This document shows, piece after piece, positions 17,730 through 25,310 of a stretch of DNA of 64,000 nt. The stretch spans positions 372,001 to 436,000 of the forward strand of contig NZ_VORS01000002.1 of assembly GCF_007997075.1 (NCBI RefSeq), written 5' to 3'. The notes under the pieces were generated by a model. The model saw nothing but the letters and a program-made list of their open reading frames with translations, had not been told where the DNA came from and did no database searches. This DNA is from Polaribacter sp. IC073 (lineage in GTDB: Bacteria > Bacteroidota > Bacteroidia > Flavobacteriales > Flavobacteriaceae). The stretch's first letter is position 1. Every line of letters begins with the position of its first letter. A program made the translations under genes and the position numbers.

Positions 17730-18869
17730 TTATAACATTCCTTTTGTAGATGGTAAAAACATCTTATTCGCATCTCTTTTCACAGCCATTTTCATCGCTT
17801 TTGCAAAAGCTTTAAAGATTCCTTCTATTTTATGATGCTCGTTTGTTCCTTCTGCTTTAATGTTTAAATTACATTTTGCACCGTCTGTAAACGATTTAAA
17901 TAAGTGGAAAAACATCTCTGTTGGCATGTCTCCAATTTTTTCACGTTTAAAATCTGCTTCCCATTCTAACCAATTTCTTCCACCAAAATCTACGGCAACT
18001 TGTGCCAAACAATCATCCATTGGCAAACAGAAACCATAACGTTCAATCCCTAATTTATTTCCAAGTGCTTTGTTAAACAATTCCCCAAAAGCAATCATGG
18101 TATCTTCTATGGTGTGGTGTTCATCAACTTCCAAATCTCCATCAACCTTAATCGTTAAATCCATATTTCCATGTCTTCCAATTTGGTCTAACATGTGATC
18201 AAAAAAAGACAAACCCGTAGCAATATCATTTTTACCAGAACCGTCTAGATTTAATTTGATATAAATCTTCGTTTCATTCGTGTTTCTAGTAATTTCAACA
18301 ACTCTGTCTTCTAATTTTAAAAACTGATAGATTTCTGACCAATCTGCACTCGTTAAAGCAATACAGTCTAAAATTTCTTGCTTTGACGTTTCTATTTCAT
18401 CGGCTCCTAATTCTGAATCTTCCGATAAAAAGATGCCTTTTGCTCCTAAATTCTTTGCCAACTCCATGTCTGTAATTCTATCTCCTAAAACAAACGAATT
18501 TTCTAAATCATACTCCTCAGAAAAATACTTCGTTAGCAAACCTGTTCTTGGCTTGCGAGTTTCTGCATTTTCATGCGGAAATGTTTTATCAATGTAAACA
18601 TCTGTAAAAATGACTCCTTCTTTTTCGAAAGCAGCCATCACTTTATTTTGAGCTGGCCAGAAAGTGCTCTCTGGAAAACTATCCGTTCCCAAACCATCTT
18701 GATTGGTAACCATCACCAATTCATACTCCAATTCTGAAGCAATTTTTGCCATGTATTGAAATACTTTCGGATAGAATTCTAACTTTTCTAAACTATCTAA
18801 TTGATAATCTACTGCCGGTTCTAAAACTAACGTACCGTCTCTATCTATAAATAATACTTTTTTGCTCAT
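17730..18869 (-). CDS. hisB: HisB: histidinol-phosphatase / IGP dehydratase
   Basis: This 379-residue bifunctional protein covers two steps. The N-terminal HAD phosphatase (about residues 1-165) has [17 protein letters not shown] and [10 protein letters not shown]. The C-terminal IGP dehydratase (about 185-379) has [25 protein letters not shown] and the second HH site NEHHKIEG that bind manganese. The fusion order matches the enterobacterial type and is common in Bacteroidota. It lies between hisC and hisH. Confidence 0.96.
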   Translation of the reverse strand: MSKKVLFIDRDGTLVLEPAVDYQLDSLEKLEFYPKVFQYMAKIASELEYELVMVTNQDGLGTDSFPESTFWPAQNKVMAAFEKEGVIFTDVYIDKTFPHENAETRKPRTGLLTKYFSEEYDLENSFVLGDRITDMELAKNLGAKGIFLSEDSELGADEIETSKQEILDCIALTSADWSEIYQFLKLEDRVVEITRNTNETKIYIKLNLDGSGKNDIATGLSFFDHMLDQIGRHGNMDLTIKVDGDLEVDEHHTIEDTMIAFGELFNKALGNKLGIERYGFCLPMDDCLAQVAVDFGGRNWLEWEADFKREKIGDMPTEMFFHLFKSFTDGAKCNLNIKAEGTNEHHKIEGIFKAFAKAMKMAVKRDANKMFLPSTKGML

Positions 18870-18882
18870 GATTTTATTTTAT

Positions 18883-18915
18883 AGACCTCACAGGTTTTAA
18901 AAATCTGTGAGGTCT
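18883..18915. repeat. Family C hairpin repeat
   Basis: AGACCTCACAGGTTT (18883-18897) pairs with AAATCTGTGAGGTCT (18901-18915) with one G-U pair. A T-run follows on the plus strand only. It lies 14 bases from each of hisC and hisB, filling the spacer. Confidence 0.85.
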
Positions 18916-18928
18916 TTTTATTATATTA

Positions 18929-19975
18929 TTAAATGGCTGTTAAAACTGAAATTAATTTCTCATTCTCTATTTGTGTTCCAATAGTAAAACGCAAACAATT
19001 TTCACATAAAGGTTGTGTGGTTCTATTTCGAATTACAATGCCTTTAGCTATTAATTGATTGTACCTTTTGGTAGCATCGTCTACTTTTACCAAAACAAAA
19101 TTACAATCTGTTGGATAAATTATTTTAATAAAAGAAACCTTTTTTAAAGCTTTTAATAGTGCATTTCTCTGATTGATAATTTCTGAAACCTCTTTTTCAA
19201 CTTCATCAATTTTCAACAATCTTTCAACTGCTTTCTGCTGCGTTAACTCGTTAACGTTGTAGGGCGGTTTTATCCTATTTAAAATGCTTATAATTTCTTC
19301 GGAAGCATAACAAACTCCCAATCTAATTCCTGCTAAACCATACGCTTTCGATAGCGTTTGTGTAATTACTAAATTTGGAAATTTTTCTAGTTTCTCTAAC
19401 CAACTTTTTTCTTCAGAGAAATCAATATAGGCTTCATCAATCACCACCAAACCATTAAATCTATGCAATAATTCTTCAACAATCTTTGTAGAAAAACTAT
19501 TTCCCGAAGGATTGTTAGGTGAACATAAAAACAAGATCTTACTATTTGCATCAACTTCACCTAAAATTTGTTCAACTTTTGGTTGAAAATCTTCCGTTAA
19601 TAAAACAGTTCTATTTTCTATGGCATTTATATTCGCAAGAACAGCATACATACCGTACGTTGGTGGTAATGTAATAATATTGTCTGTATTAGGTTCGCAA
19701 AAAGCTCTAAAAATTAAATCTAAAACTTCATCACTTCCATTTCCTAAAAGAATATTTTTCTTGTTGCTATTCTTAATATCTGCTAATAATTCTTTTACAT
19801 TATGTTGCTGAGGATCTGGATAGCGATTTACTCCATTTTCAAACGGATTTTCATTCGCATCTAAAAAAATCATTTCCTTAGAAGTTGCATCTTTATATTC
19901 ATCTCTTGCAGAGGAATATGGTTTTAGAGATTTTATATTTTCTCTAATGAGATTATTTAAATTGAATTGAATCAT
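18929..19975 (-). CDS. hisC: Histidinol-phosphate aminotransferase HisC
   Basis: This 348-residue PLP fold-I enzyme transaminates imidazole acetol phosphate. The PLP lysine is in TQTLSKAYGLAGIRLG, the ring-stacking aspartate in VVIDEAYIDF, and the phosphate arginine in CLRFTIGTQ. SPNNPSGN is the family signature loop. The start DANENPFENGVNRYPDP is typical of HisC. It lies downstream of hisD with a repeat-filled spacer. Confidence 0.95.
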   Translation of the reverse strand: MIQFNLNNLIRENIKSLKPYSSARDEYKDATSKEMIFLDANENPFENGVNRYPDPQQHNVKELLADIKNSNKKNILLGNGSDEVLDLIFRAFCEPNTDNIITLPPTYGMYAVLANINAIENRTVLLTEDFQPKVEQILGEVDANSKILFLCSPNNPSGNSFSTKIVEELLHRFNGLVVIDEAYIDFSEEKSWLEKLEKFPNLVITQTLSKAYGLAGIRLGVCYASEEIISILNRIKPPYNVNELTQQKAVERLLKIDEVEKEVSEIINQRNALLKALKKVSFIKIIYPTDCNFVLVKVDDATKRYNQLIAKGIVIRNRTTQPLCENCLRFTIGTQIENEKLISVLTAI

Positions 19976-20016
19976 ATTTATAAAGACTTTTACAATCTTA
20001 ATTATTTATTCTAAAT

Positions 20017-20138
20017 GTCATGTTGAAATGAACTTTTTAGCAATTGAGAAATCTCTATATTACTAGAATTTTACTCGCTCGCTTCGCTAGATAATTTCAA
20101 TCAAAATATATTTTGATTTATTAGCGTTCGGAATGACA
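20017..20138. repeat. Family B repeat, longer copy
   Basis: It starts with GTCATGTTGAAATGAAC and GAGAAATCT and ends with CGTTCGGAATGACA, as does the copy at 16891-16978. The middle contains a GCTCGCTTCGCT motif and a TCAAAATATATTTTGA palindrome (20100-20115). It fills the hisD-hisC spacer. Confidence 0.7.
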
Positions 20139-20151
20139 AAATTGTTAATTC

Positions 20152-21435
20152 TTATTTTAAATCTTTTAAACGAATTGAAACTGCATTTTTGTGCGCCTGC
20201 AATCCTTCTGCTGCTGCCATTAATTCAATAGATTTCCCTATCGTTTTAATTCCTTCTTTCGATATTTTCTGAAAGGTGATGCTCTTAGTAAAACTGTCTA
20301 AGTTTACACCAGAATACGATTTAGAAAATCCGTTTGTTGGTAATGTATGATTTGTACCTGAAGCATAATCTCCTGCACTTTCTGGCGTATAATTACCAAT
20401 AAAAACAGAACCTGCATTTTCTATATTCTCTATATAAAAATCGTTGTTATTTGTGCAAACAATAAAGTGTTCTGGACCATATTCATTAATTAAATCTAAT
20501 GCTATCGCATCATTTTCTACAAAAATAGACTTCGAATTATTGATTGCTTTTTGAGCGATTTCTAGTCTTGGCAGGTCTAAAATCTGTTTTTCAATTTCTT
20601 TTTCTACTTCAGCAATTAACTCTTTAGAAGTTGAGACCAAAATAACCTGACTATCGGCACCATGTTCTGCCTGACTTAATAAATCTGAGGCGACATAACT
20701 TGCATTCGCAGTAGCATCTGCCACCACTAATAATTCACTTGGGCCAGCTGGCATATCAATTGCAACGCCATATTTGGTTGACAATTGTTTAGCAACCGTT
20801 ACAAACTGATTTCCGGGACCAAATATTTTATACACCTGCGGAATGGTTTCTGTACCAAACGTATAACTCGCAATTGCTTGAATTCCGCCAACTTTAATGA
20901 TTTTTGTAACGCCACATAAATGTGCAGTATACAAAATTGCTGGGTGAATTTTTCCTTCCTTATTTGGTGGAGAACACAATACGATCTCTTTACAACCTGC
21001 TATTTGAGCGGGAACTGCCAACATTAAAACTGTTGAAAATAAAGGTGCTGTTCCTCCCGGAATATACAAACCCACTTTTTGAATAGGTCTTTTTTCTTGC
21101 CAACAAACAACTCCGTTTGCCGTTTCTACAAAAACTTTCTCCGTTTTTTGTGCAACATGAAACTTTGTAATATTTTCTTTTGCAAGTTGAATTGCTTCTT
21201 TTAATTCTGAAGAAACCAATGTTACAGCTTCTTTAATTTCATCTTCTGAAACCAAATTGTTTTCTAAAGAAACACCATCAAATTTTTGAGTGTATTTATT
21301 TACAGCAACGTCTCCATTTTTTTGAATGTCTGAAAAAACTTCGTTTACAACACTTTCGATATCATCCACTTTTTTTGTTGGTCTCTCTAATATTGTATTC
21401 CAATCTTTTTTGGATGGATTGTTTATGATTTTCAT
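20152..21435 (-). CDS. hisD: Histidinol dehydrogenase HisD
   Basis: HisD performs the last two NAD-dependent oxidations to histidine. The 427-residue protein shows YIPGGTAPLFSTVLM, FGPGNQFVTVAKQ, the substrate loop DMPAGPSELLV, AEHGADSQ with zinc-site residues, and YGPEHF with the catalytic Glu-His pair. AGDYASGTNHTLPT follows. All core residues appear intact. It is the second gene of the operon, after hisG. Confidence 0.96.
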   Translation of the reverse strand: MKIINNPSKKDWNTILERPTKKVDDIESVVNEVFSDIQKNGDVAVNKYTQKFDGVSLENNLVSEDEIKEAVTLVSSELKEAIQLAKENITKFHVAQKTEKVFVETANGVVCWQEKRPIQKVGLYIPGGTAPLFSTVLMLAVPAQIAGCKEIVLCSPPNKEGKIHPAILYTAHLCGVTKIIKVGGIQAIASYTFGTETIPQVYKIFGPGNQFVTVAKQLSTKYGVAIDMPAGPSELLVVADATANASYVASDLLSQAEHGADSQVILVSTSKELIAEVEKEIEKQILDLPRLEIAQKAINNSKSIFVENDAIALDLINEYGPEHFIVCTNNNDFYIENIENAGSVFIGNYTPESAGDYASGTNHTLPTNGFSKSYSGVNLDSFTKSITFQKISKEGIKTIGKSIELMAAAEGLQAHKNAVSIRLKDLK

Positions 21436-21468
21436 AATTTACGATCTCTTATAAATTTGCTCTAGCGT

Positions 21469-21548
21469 TAGGGATTGTAGCATTTGTTTGAGCTCTTTTT
21501 TCTTTTTTTTAGAAAAAAAGCGAGTGCGAAAAGCCCGTTTAAACGCCC
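21469..21548. repeat. Family E repeat between hisG and hisD
   Basis: GCGTTAGGGATTGTAGC is followed by an A/T-rich stem region (CTTTTTTCT...AGAAAAAAAG) and GCGAGTGCGAAAAGCCCG. The same order, better kept, appears in reverse orientation at 32634-32716. Confidence 0.65.
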
Positions 21549-21612
21549 AAATTAAAATATTTCACTTCTGGATACTGAAACAAGTTCTGCATCCTTTATT
21601 TTTTTACAAAAA

Positions 21613-22470
21613 TTAAAGCACCATTTTCTCAATAGGACACACTAAAATGCCTTCTGCCCCATTTTCTTTTAATCCATCTATAATCTCCCAAAACTCATTT
21701 TTAGAAATTACGGTGTGTACAGAGCTCCATCCTTTTTCTGCCAAAGGCAAAACAGTTGGGCTTCTCATACCTGGTAATAAACTTAAAATAGCATCTAATT
21801 TTTCATTTGGAGCATTTAACAATACATATTTAGAATCTTGTCCTTTTAAAACAGACTGAATTCTAAATTGAATTTTAGTTAAAATAGCTCTTCTTTCTTC
21901 GGATATTTTTGGAGATACAGCTAAAACTGCTTCCGATTTTAATAAAACTTCAATTTCTTTTAAACCGTTTTTAAATAAAGTTGAACCACTGGATACAATA
22001 TCACAAATTCCGTCTGCTAAACCAATGTTAGGTGCAATTTCTACAGAACCGCTTATGGTGTGTAATTGTGCTTCTATATTTTGTTCTTTTAAAAACTTTT
22101 TAACGGTTTCTGGGTAGGAAGTAGCAATTCTTTTTCCGGCTAAATCTTTCAATGAATTTGCTTCAGATTCCTTTGGTACCGCAATAGAAACTTTACATTT
22201 AGAAAAACCTAAACGCTCTACAAATTCTAAATCGTTCCCTTTTTCAATTAACACATTTTCACCAATAATGGCTGCATCTACAACTCCGTCTCTTAAGTAT
22301 TGCGGAATATCTCCGTTTCTTAAATAAAAAACTTCAACAGGAAAATTTCTTGCGGACGCTTTTAATTGATCGATACCATTGTCTATAGAAATACCAATGT
22401 CTTTTAAGATTCTCATTGAATCTTCATTTAATCTTCCTGATTTTTGTACTGCAATTCTTAAATTACTCAT
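21613..22470 (-). CDS. hisG: ATP phosphoribosyltransferase HisG (long form)
   Basis: HisG catalyses the first, committed step of histidine synthesis. I choose the ATG at 22468-22470 (285 residues), giving MSNLRIAVQKSGRL, the usual N-terminus; an earlier ATG adds nine unconserved residues. The PRPP-binding loop is in ADGICDIVSSGSTLFKNGL. The C-terminal domain of about 75 residues (LLPGMRSPTVLPL...GAEGILVCPIEKM) is the ACT-like regulatory domain that senses histidine. It is therefore the long, HisZ-independent form. It is first in the operon, behind an attenuator. Confidence 0.96.
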   Translation of the reverse strand: MSNLRIAVQKSGRLNEDSMRILKDIGISIDNGIDQLKASARNFPVEVFYLRNGDIPQYLRDGVVDAAIIGENVLIEKGNDLEFVERLGFSKCKVSIAVPKESEANSLKDLAGKRIATSYPETVKKFLKEQNIEAQLHTISGSVEIAPNIGLADGICDIVSSGSTLFKNGLKEIEVLLKSEAVLAVSPKISEERRAILTKIQFRIQSVLKGQDSKYVLLNAPNEKLDAILSLLPGMRSPTVLPLAEKGWSSVHTVISKNEFWEIIDGLKENGAEGILVCPIEKMVL

Positions 22471-22510
22471 TTTCTGTTTTTTTTGATGCTCGAGCAAATA
22501 CGGTTTTAAA

Positions 22511-22545
22511 TAAAAAAAACCCGTTTGATTTGCTCAAACGGGTTT
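22511..22545 (-). terminator. Attenuator terminator upstream of hisG
   Basis: On the minus strand a 12-bp perfect stem (AAACCCGTTTGA with TCAAACGGGTTT, arms 22534-22545 and 22517-22528) with a five-base loop is followed by eight T. It lies between the His-rich leader peptide and the hisG start. That is the position expected for a transcription attenuator. A competing antiterminator was not clear by eye. Confidence 0.85.
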
Positions 22546-22575
22546 ATAAATATCTTGATTTTATTCAATACACTT

Positions 22576-22632
22576 TTAGATCGCTTGCTTGCAATTATAA
22601 AAATGATGATGATGAAATTGAATAAATGTCAT
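22576..22632 (-). CDS. hisL: Histidine operon leader peptide
   Basis: The reverse-strand frame from ATG 22630-22632 to TAA 22576-22578 encodes the 18-residue peptide MTFIQFHHHHFYNCKQAI. Four consecutive histidine codons (all CAT) lie at 22603-22614, about 58 bases upstream of the terminator stem. Ribosome pausing at these codons when charged tRNA-His is scarce would favour readthrough, as in enterobacterial his operons. The family mechanism is known; its use here is inferred from layout. No earlier in-frame start competes. Confidence 0.85.
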   Translation of the reverse strand: MTFIQFHHHHFYNCKQAI

Positions 22633-22650
22633 GTCTTTATTTATATTATG

Positions 22651-22658
22651 CAAATATC
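22651..22658 (-). promoter_or_regulatory. Weak candidate -7 element for the his operon
   Basis: The reverse strand reads GATATTTG, one mismatch from TAnnTTTG, 18 bases upstream of the leader peptide. A TTGG about 24 bases further upstream could be the -33 part. Confidence 0.35.
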
Positions 22659-22760
22659 TAAATTTTATTCTATGTATTCCAATATTATTGAAGAAATTTT
22701 TGTAAAAAAATAAAATTTATCATTTTCTTGCTATTTGTTAGATTTTATCTTTTTAAAACT

Positions 22761-22790
22761 AAAAAAACCGAACTTAGAATGTTCGGTTTT
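22761..22790. terminator. Bidirectional terminator after the acyltransferase gene
   Basis: AAAACCGAAC and GTTCGGTTTT form a stem around a seven-base loop, with A-run and T-run flanks. It should end the sulfonolipid-type transcript on the minus strand. Confidence 0.8.
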
Positions 22791-22813
22791 TAGAATCCTT
22801 AATTTTGTAAAGA

Positions 22814-24097
22814 TTACATCATAGAAGCTGCAATCTTTTTATAAGTTCCGTTTTCTAACAATTCTCTAATTGCAGAAAAAGCGGTAATTGTTTCGTCTAT
22901 ATCTTCTTGTGTGTGTGTTGCCGTTGGTATTAATCTTAAAATAATTAATCCTTTAGGAATTACAGGGTACACTACAATAGAACAGAAGATACCGTGGTTT
23001 TCACGTAAATCATTCACCATTGCCATTGCTTCAGGAATTTCTCCTTTTAAGAATACAGGTGTAATACATGTTTGCGTTGTTCCTAAATCGAAACCAGCAT
23101 CTCTTAAACCAGATTGTAAGGCATTTGTATTTTCCCAAAGTTTCTCTTTTAACTCTGGCATTGTTCTAATCATGTCTAGACGTTTCAAAGCACCTTTAAC
23201 CATTGCCATTGGCAAAGATTTTGCAAACATTTGAGAACGTAAATTATATTGTAAATATTGAATTACATCTTTATTTCCTGCTAAGAAAGCACCAATACCT
23301 GCCATAGATTTTGCAAACGTTGCAAAATAAATATCAATATCATCTTGTACTCCTTGCTCAAAACCAGTTCCTCTTCCATCTTTTCCTAGCGTTCCGAAAC
23401 CATGTGCATCATCAACCAAAAATCTAAAATTATATTCTTTTTTAAAAGCTATAATTTCTTTTAAACGACCTTGCTCTCCACGCATTCCAAAAACCCCTTC
23501 TGAAATCACTAAAATTCCACCACCCGTTTTTTCTGCCATTTTAGCGGCACGTTTAATGTTTTTTTCAAAACTTGCCATATCGTTATGACGATACACAAAA
23601 CGCTTACCAGAATGCAAACGAACACCATCTATAATACAAGCATGCGTGTCCATATCATATACAATAATATCATTTTTCGTAACCAAAGCGTCTATTGCAG
23701 ACATAATACCCTGGTAACCAAAGTTTAATAAATATGCTTTTTCTTTCGCTACAAACTCTGCACATTCTTCCTCTAGTTGCTCATGAAAAGGTGTGTGTCC
23801 AGACATCATTCTAGCGCCCATTGGGTATGCTAAACCGTGTTCTGAAGCCGCGTCTCCATCAACTTTTAAAACCTCTGGATGGTTTGCTAAACCTAAATAA
23901 TCATTAATACTCCAAGTAACTACCTTTTTTCCATTGAAAGACATTCTATTTGAAATAGGCCCTTCTAATTTTGGAAATACATAATAGCCTTCTGCTTTAT
24001 CTGCCCATTTACCTAATGGACCTTTATCTTTAACTATTCTATCAAATAAATCTGTCGTCATTTTATCATCTGTTTTTACAGTTTGCAAAGTTAACAT
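22814..24097 (-). CDS. Alpha-oxoamine synthase, probable cysteate acyltransferase
   Basis: This PLP fold-I enzyme of up to 427 residues belongs to the alpha-oxoamine synthase group (KBL, BioF, serine palmitoyltransferase). Motifs include WSINDYLGLANHP, the stacking histidine in DMDTHACIIDG, DDAHGFGTLG, and the PLP lysine in FATFAKSMAG. The adjacent cysteine-synthase-like gene suggests it condenses fatty acyl groups with cysteate to make the capnine precursor of sulfonolipids. Such an enzyme is known in Flavobacterium johnsoniae, where it supports gliding. Serine palmitoyltransferase or 2-amino-3-ketobutyrate ligase are alternatives. A second start at 24061 is also plausible. Confidence 0.75.
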   Translation of the reverse strand: MLTLQTVKTDDKMTTDLFDRIVKDKGPLGKWADKAEGYYVFPKLEGPISNRMSFNGKKVVTWSINDYLGLANHPEVLKVDGDAASEHGLAYPMGARMMSGHTPFHEQLEEECAEFVAKEKAYLLNFGYQGIMSAIDALVTKNDIIVYDMDTHACIIDGVRLHSGKRFVYRHNDMASFEKNIKRAAKMAEKTGGGILVISEGVFGMRGEQGRLKEIIAFKKEYNFRFLVDDAHGFGTLGKDGRGTGFEQGVQDDIDIYFATFAKSMAGIGAFLAGNKDVIQYLQYNLRSQMFAKSLPMAMVKGALKRLDMIRTMPELKEKLWENTNALQSGLRDAGFDLGTTQTCITPVFLKGEIPEAMAMVNDLRENHGIFCSIVVYPVIPKGLIILRLIPTATHTQEDIDETITAFSAIRELLENGTYKKIAASMM

Positions 24098-24147
24098 TTT
24101 TTAACAATTAACACAATTGGATATAGGTACCAAAATTTGGTTGTTTT

Positions 24148-25146
24148 TTAGTCTAAAAAACCTTGTTCTTTCATCCATGTATCGCTATAAATTTTATTCA
24201 TATATCTAGAACCGTGATCTGGAAATATTACAACTACAAAACTGTCTTTATTAAAAAAATTCATGGCTGCATACTGCTTGGTAGCTTGAATTACAGCACC
24301 ACTTGTATATCCGCAAAACAACCCTTCTTTCTTTACAATTTCTCTTGCTGCAAAGGCAGATTCTTTATCAGAAACTTTTTCATAAACATCAATTACATCA
24401 AAATCTGTTGCCGTTGGTATTAATGTTTTTCCTAAGCCTTCAATTTTGTAAGGTTTAATTTCATTCGTGTCAAAATCGCCAGTTTCATGGAATTTTTTAA
24501 GTACCGAACCAATGGCATCAACCCCTAAAATTTTAATAGCAGGGTTTTGTTCTTTTAAATATTTCCCTACCCCAGAAATAGTTCCTCCAGTACCACTTGC
24601 AGCTACTAAATGCGTTATTTTACCTGCTGTTTGCTTCCAAATTTCTGGCCCCGTAGTTCTGTAATGTGCTTCAATATTTAATTCATTAAAATATTGATTG
24701 ATATAAACTGAGTTCTTTGTTTTTTTGTGAATTATTTTTGCTACCTCGTAGTAAGACCTTGGATCATCTGCGGCTACATTTGCTGGACAAATATGCACTT
24801 CTGCTCCCATTGTTTTTAATAAATCGATTTTATCCTGAGAAGTTTTATCACTTACAGCTAAAATGCATTGGTACCCCTTTACAAGACTTATCATTGCCAA
24901 ACTAAAACCTGTATTACCAGAAGTAGTTTCTACAATTGTAGCGCCTTTTTTAAGGATTCCTTTTTTTTCTGCATCGTTAATAATGTGCAGTGCGATTCGA
25001 TCTTTTGAGGAGTGACCAGGATTAAAAGATTCTACTTTAGCAAAATAAGAACCTTTTAAATTCTTTGTTATTTTATGAAGTTTAATAAGTGGTGTTTCTC
25101 CAACTAAATCTAAAATACTATTGGCAATTCCGTTATTTTTTGTCAT
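24148..25146 (-). CDS. Cysteine-synthase family enzyme, probable cysteate synthase
   Basis: This 332-residue PLP fold-II enzyme has the Schiff-base lysine K48 in NPGHSSKDR, the TSGNTG carboxylate loop and the GTGGTISG phosphate loop. It resembles CysK/CBS catalytic domains but lacks a C-terminal CBS pair. It lies 50 bases upstream of the oxoamine synthase gene on the same strand. This pairing suggests it makes L-cysteate from O-phosphoserine and sulfite for sulfonolipid synthesis. Ordinary cysteine synthase or cystathionine beta-synthase activity is the main alternative. Confidence 0.72.
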   Translation of the reverse strand: MTKNNGIANSILDLVGETPLIKLHKITKNLKGSYFAKVESFNPGHSSKDRIALHIINDAEKKGILKKGATIVETTSGNTGFSLAMISLVKGYQCILAVSDKTSQDKIDLLKTMGAEVHICPANVAADDPRSYYEVAKIIHKKTKNSVYINQYFNELNIEAHYRTTGPEIWKQTAGKITHLVAASGTGGTISGVGKYLKEQNPAIKILGVDAIGSVLKKFHETGDFDTNEIKPYKIEGLGKTLIPTATDFDVIDVYEKVSDKESAFAAREIVKKEGLFCGYTSGAVIQATKQYAAMNFFNKDSFVVVIFPDHGSRYMNKIYSDTWMKEQGFLD

Positions 25147-25165
25147 TCTTAATTCATATATAAAA

Positions 25166-25234
25166 CGTCATTACAAGAGACATGACGAGTTAATCTTGTT
25201 TAAAAAAAGATTGCTTCGTTACCTTTGTAATGAC
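25166..25234. repeat. Degenerate family A hairpin in a 5' leader
   Basis: CGTCATTACAAGAGACATGACG on the left faces AAGATTGCTTCGTT and TTTGTAATGACG on the right. It lies between the candidate promoter at 25259-25266 and the start of the cysteine-synthase-like gene, so it would be in that mRNA leader. Confidence 0.65.
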
Positions 25235-25258
25235 GCTTTATAGTCTTTTTATAGACTG

Positions 25259-25266
25259 CAAAAGTA
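25259..25266 (-). promoter_or_regulatory. Candidate -7 element for the sulfonolipid-type operon
   Basis: The reverse strand reads TACTTTTG, a full TAnnTTTG match, giving a leader of about 105 nt that holds a hairpin repeat. Confidence 0.45.
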
Positions 25267-25310
25267 CATTTTCGTTTTGATATATGAAATTGATTCTAAA
25301 GCTTAATTAA

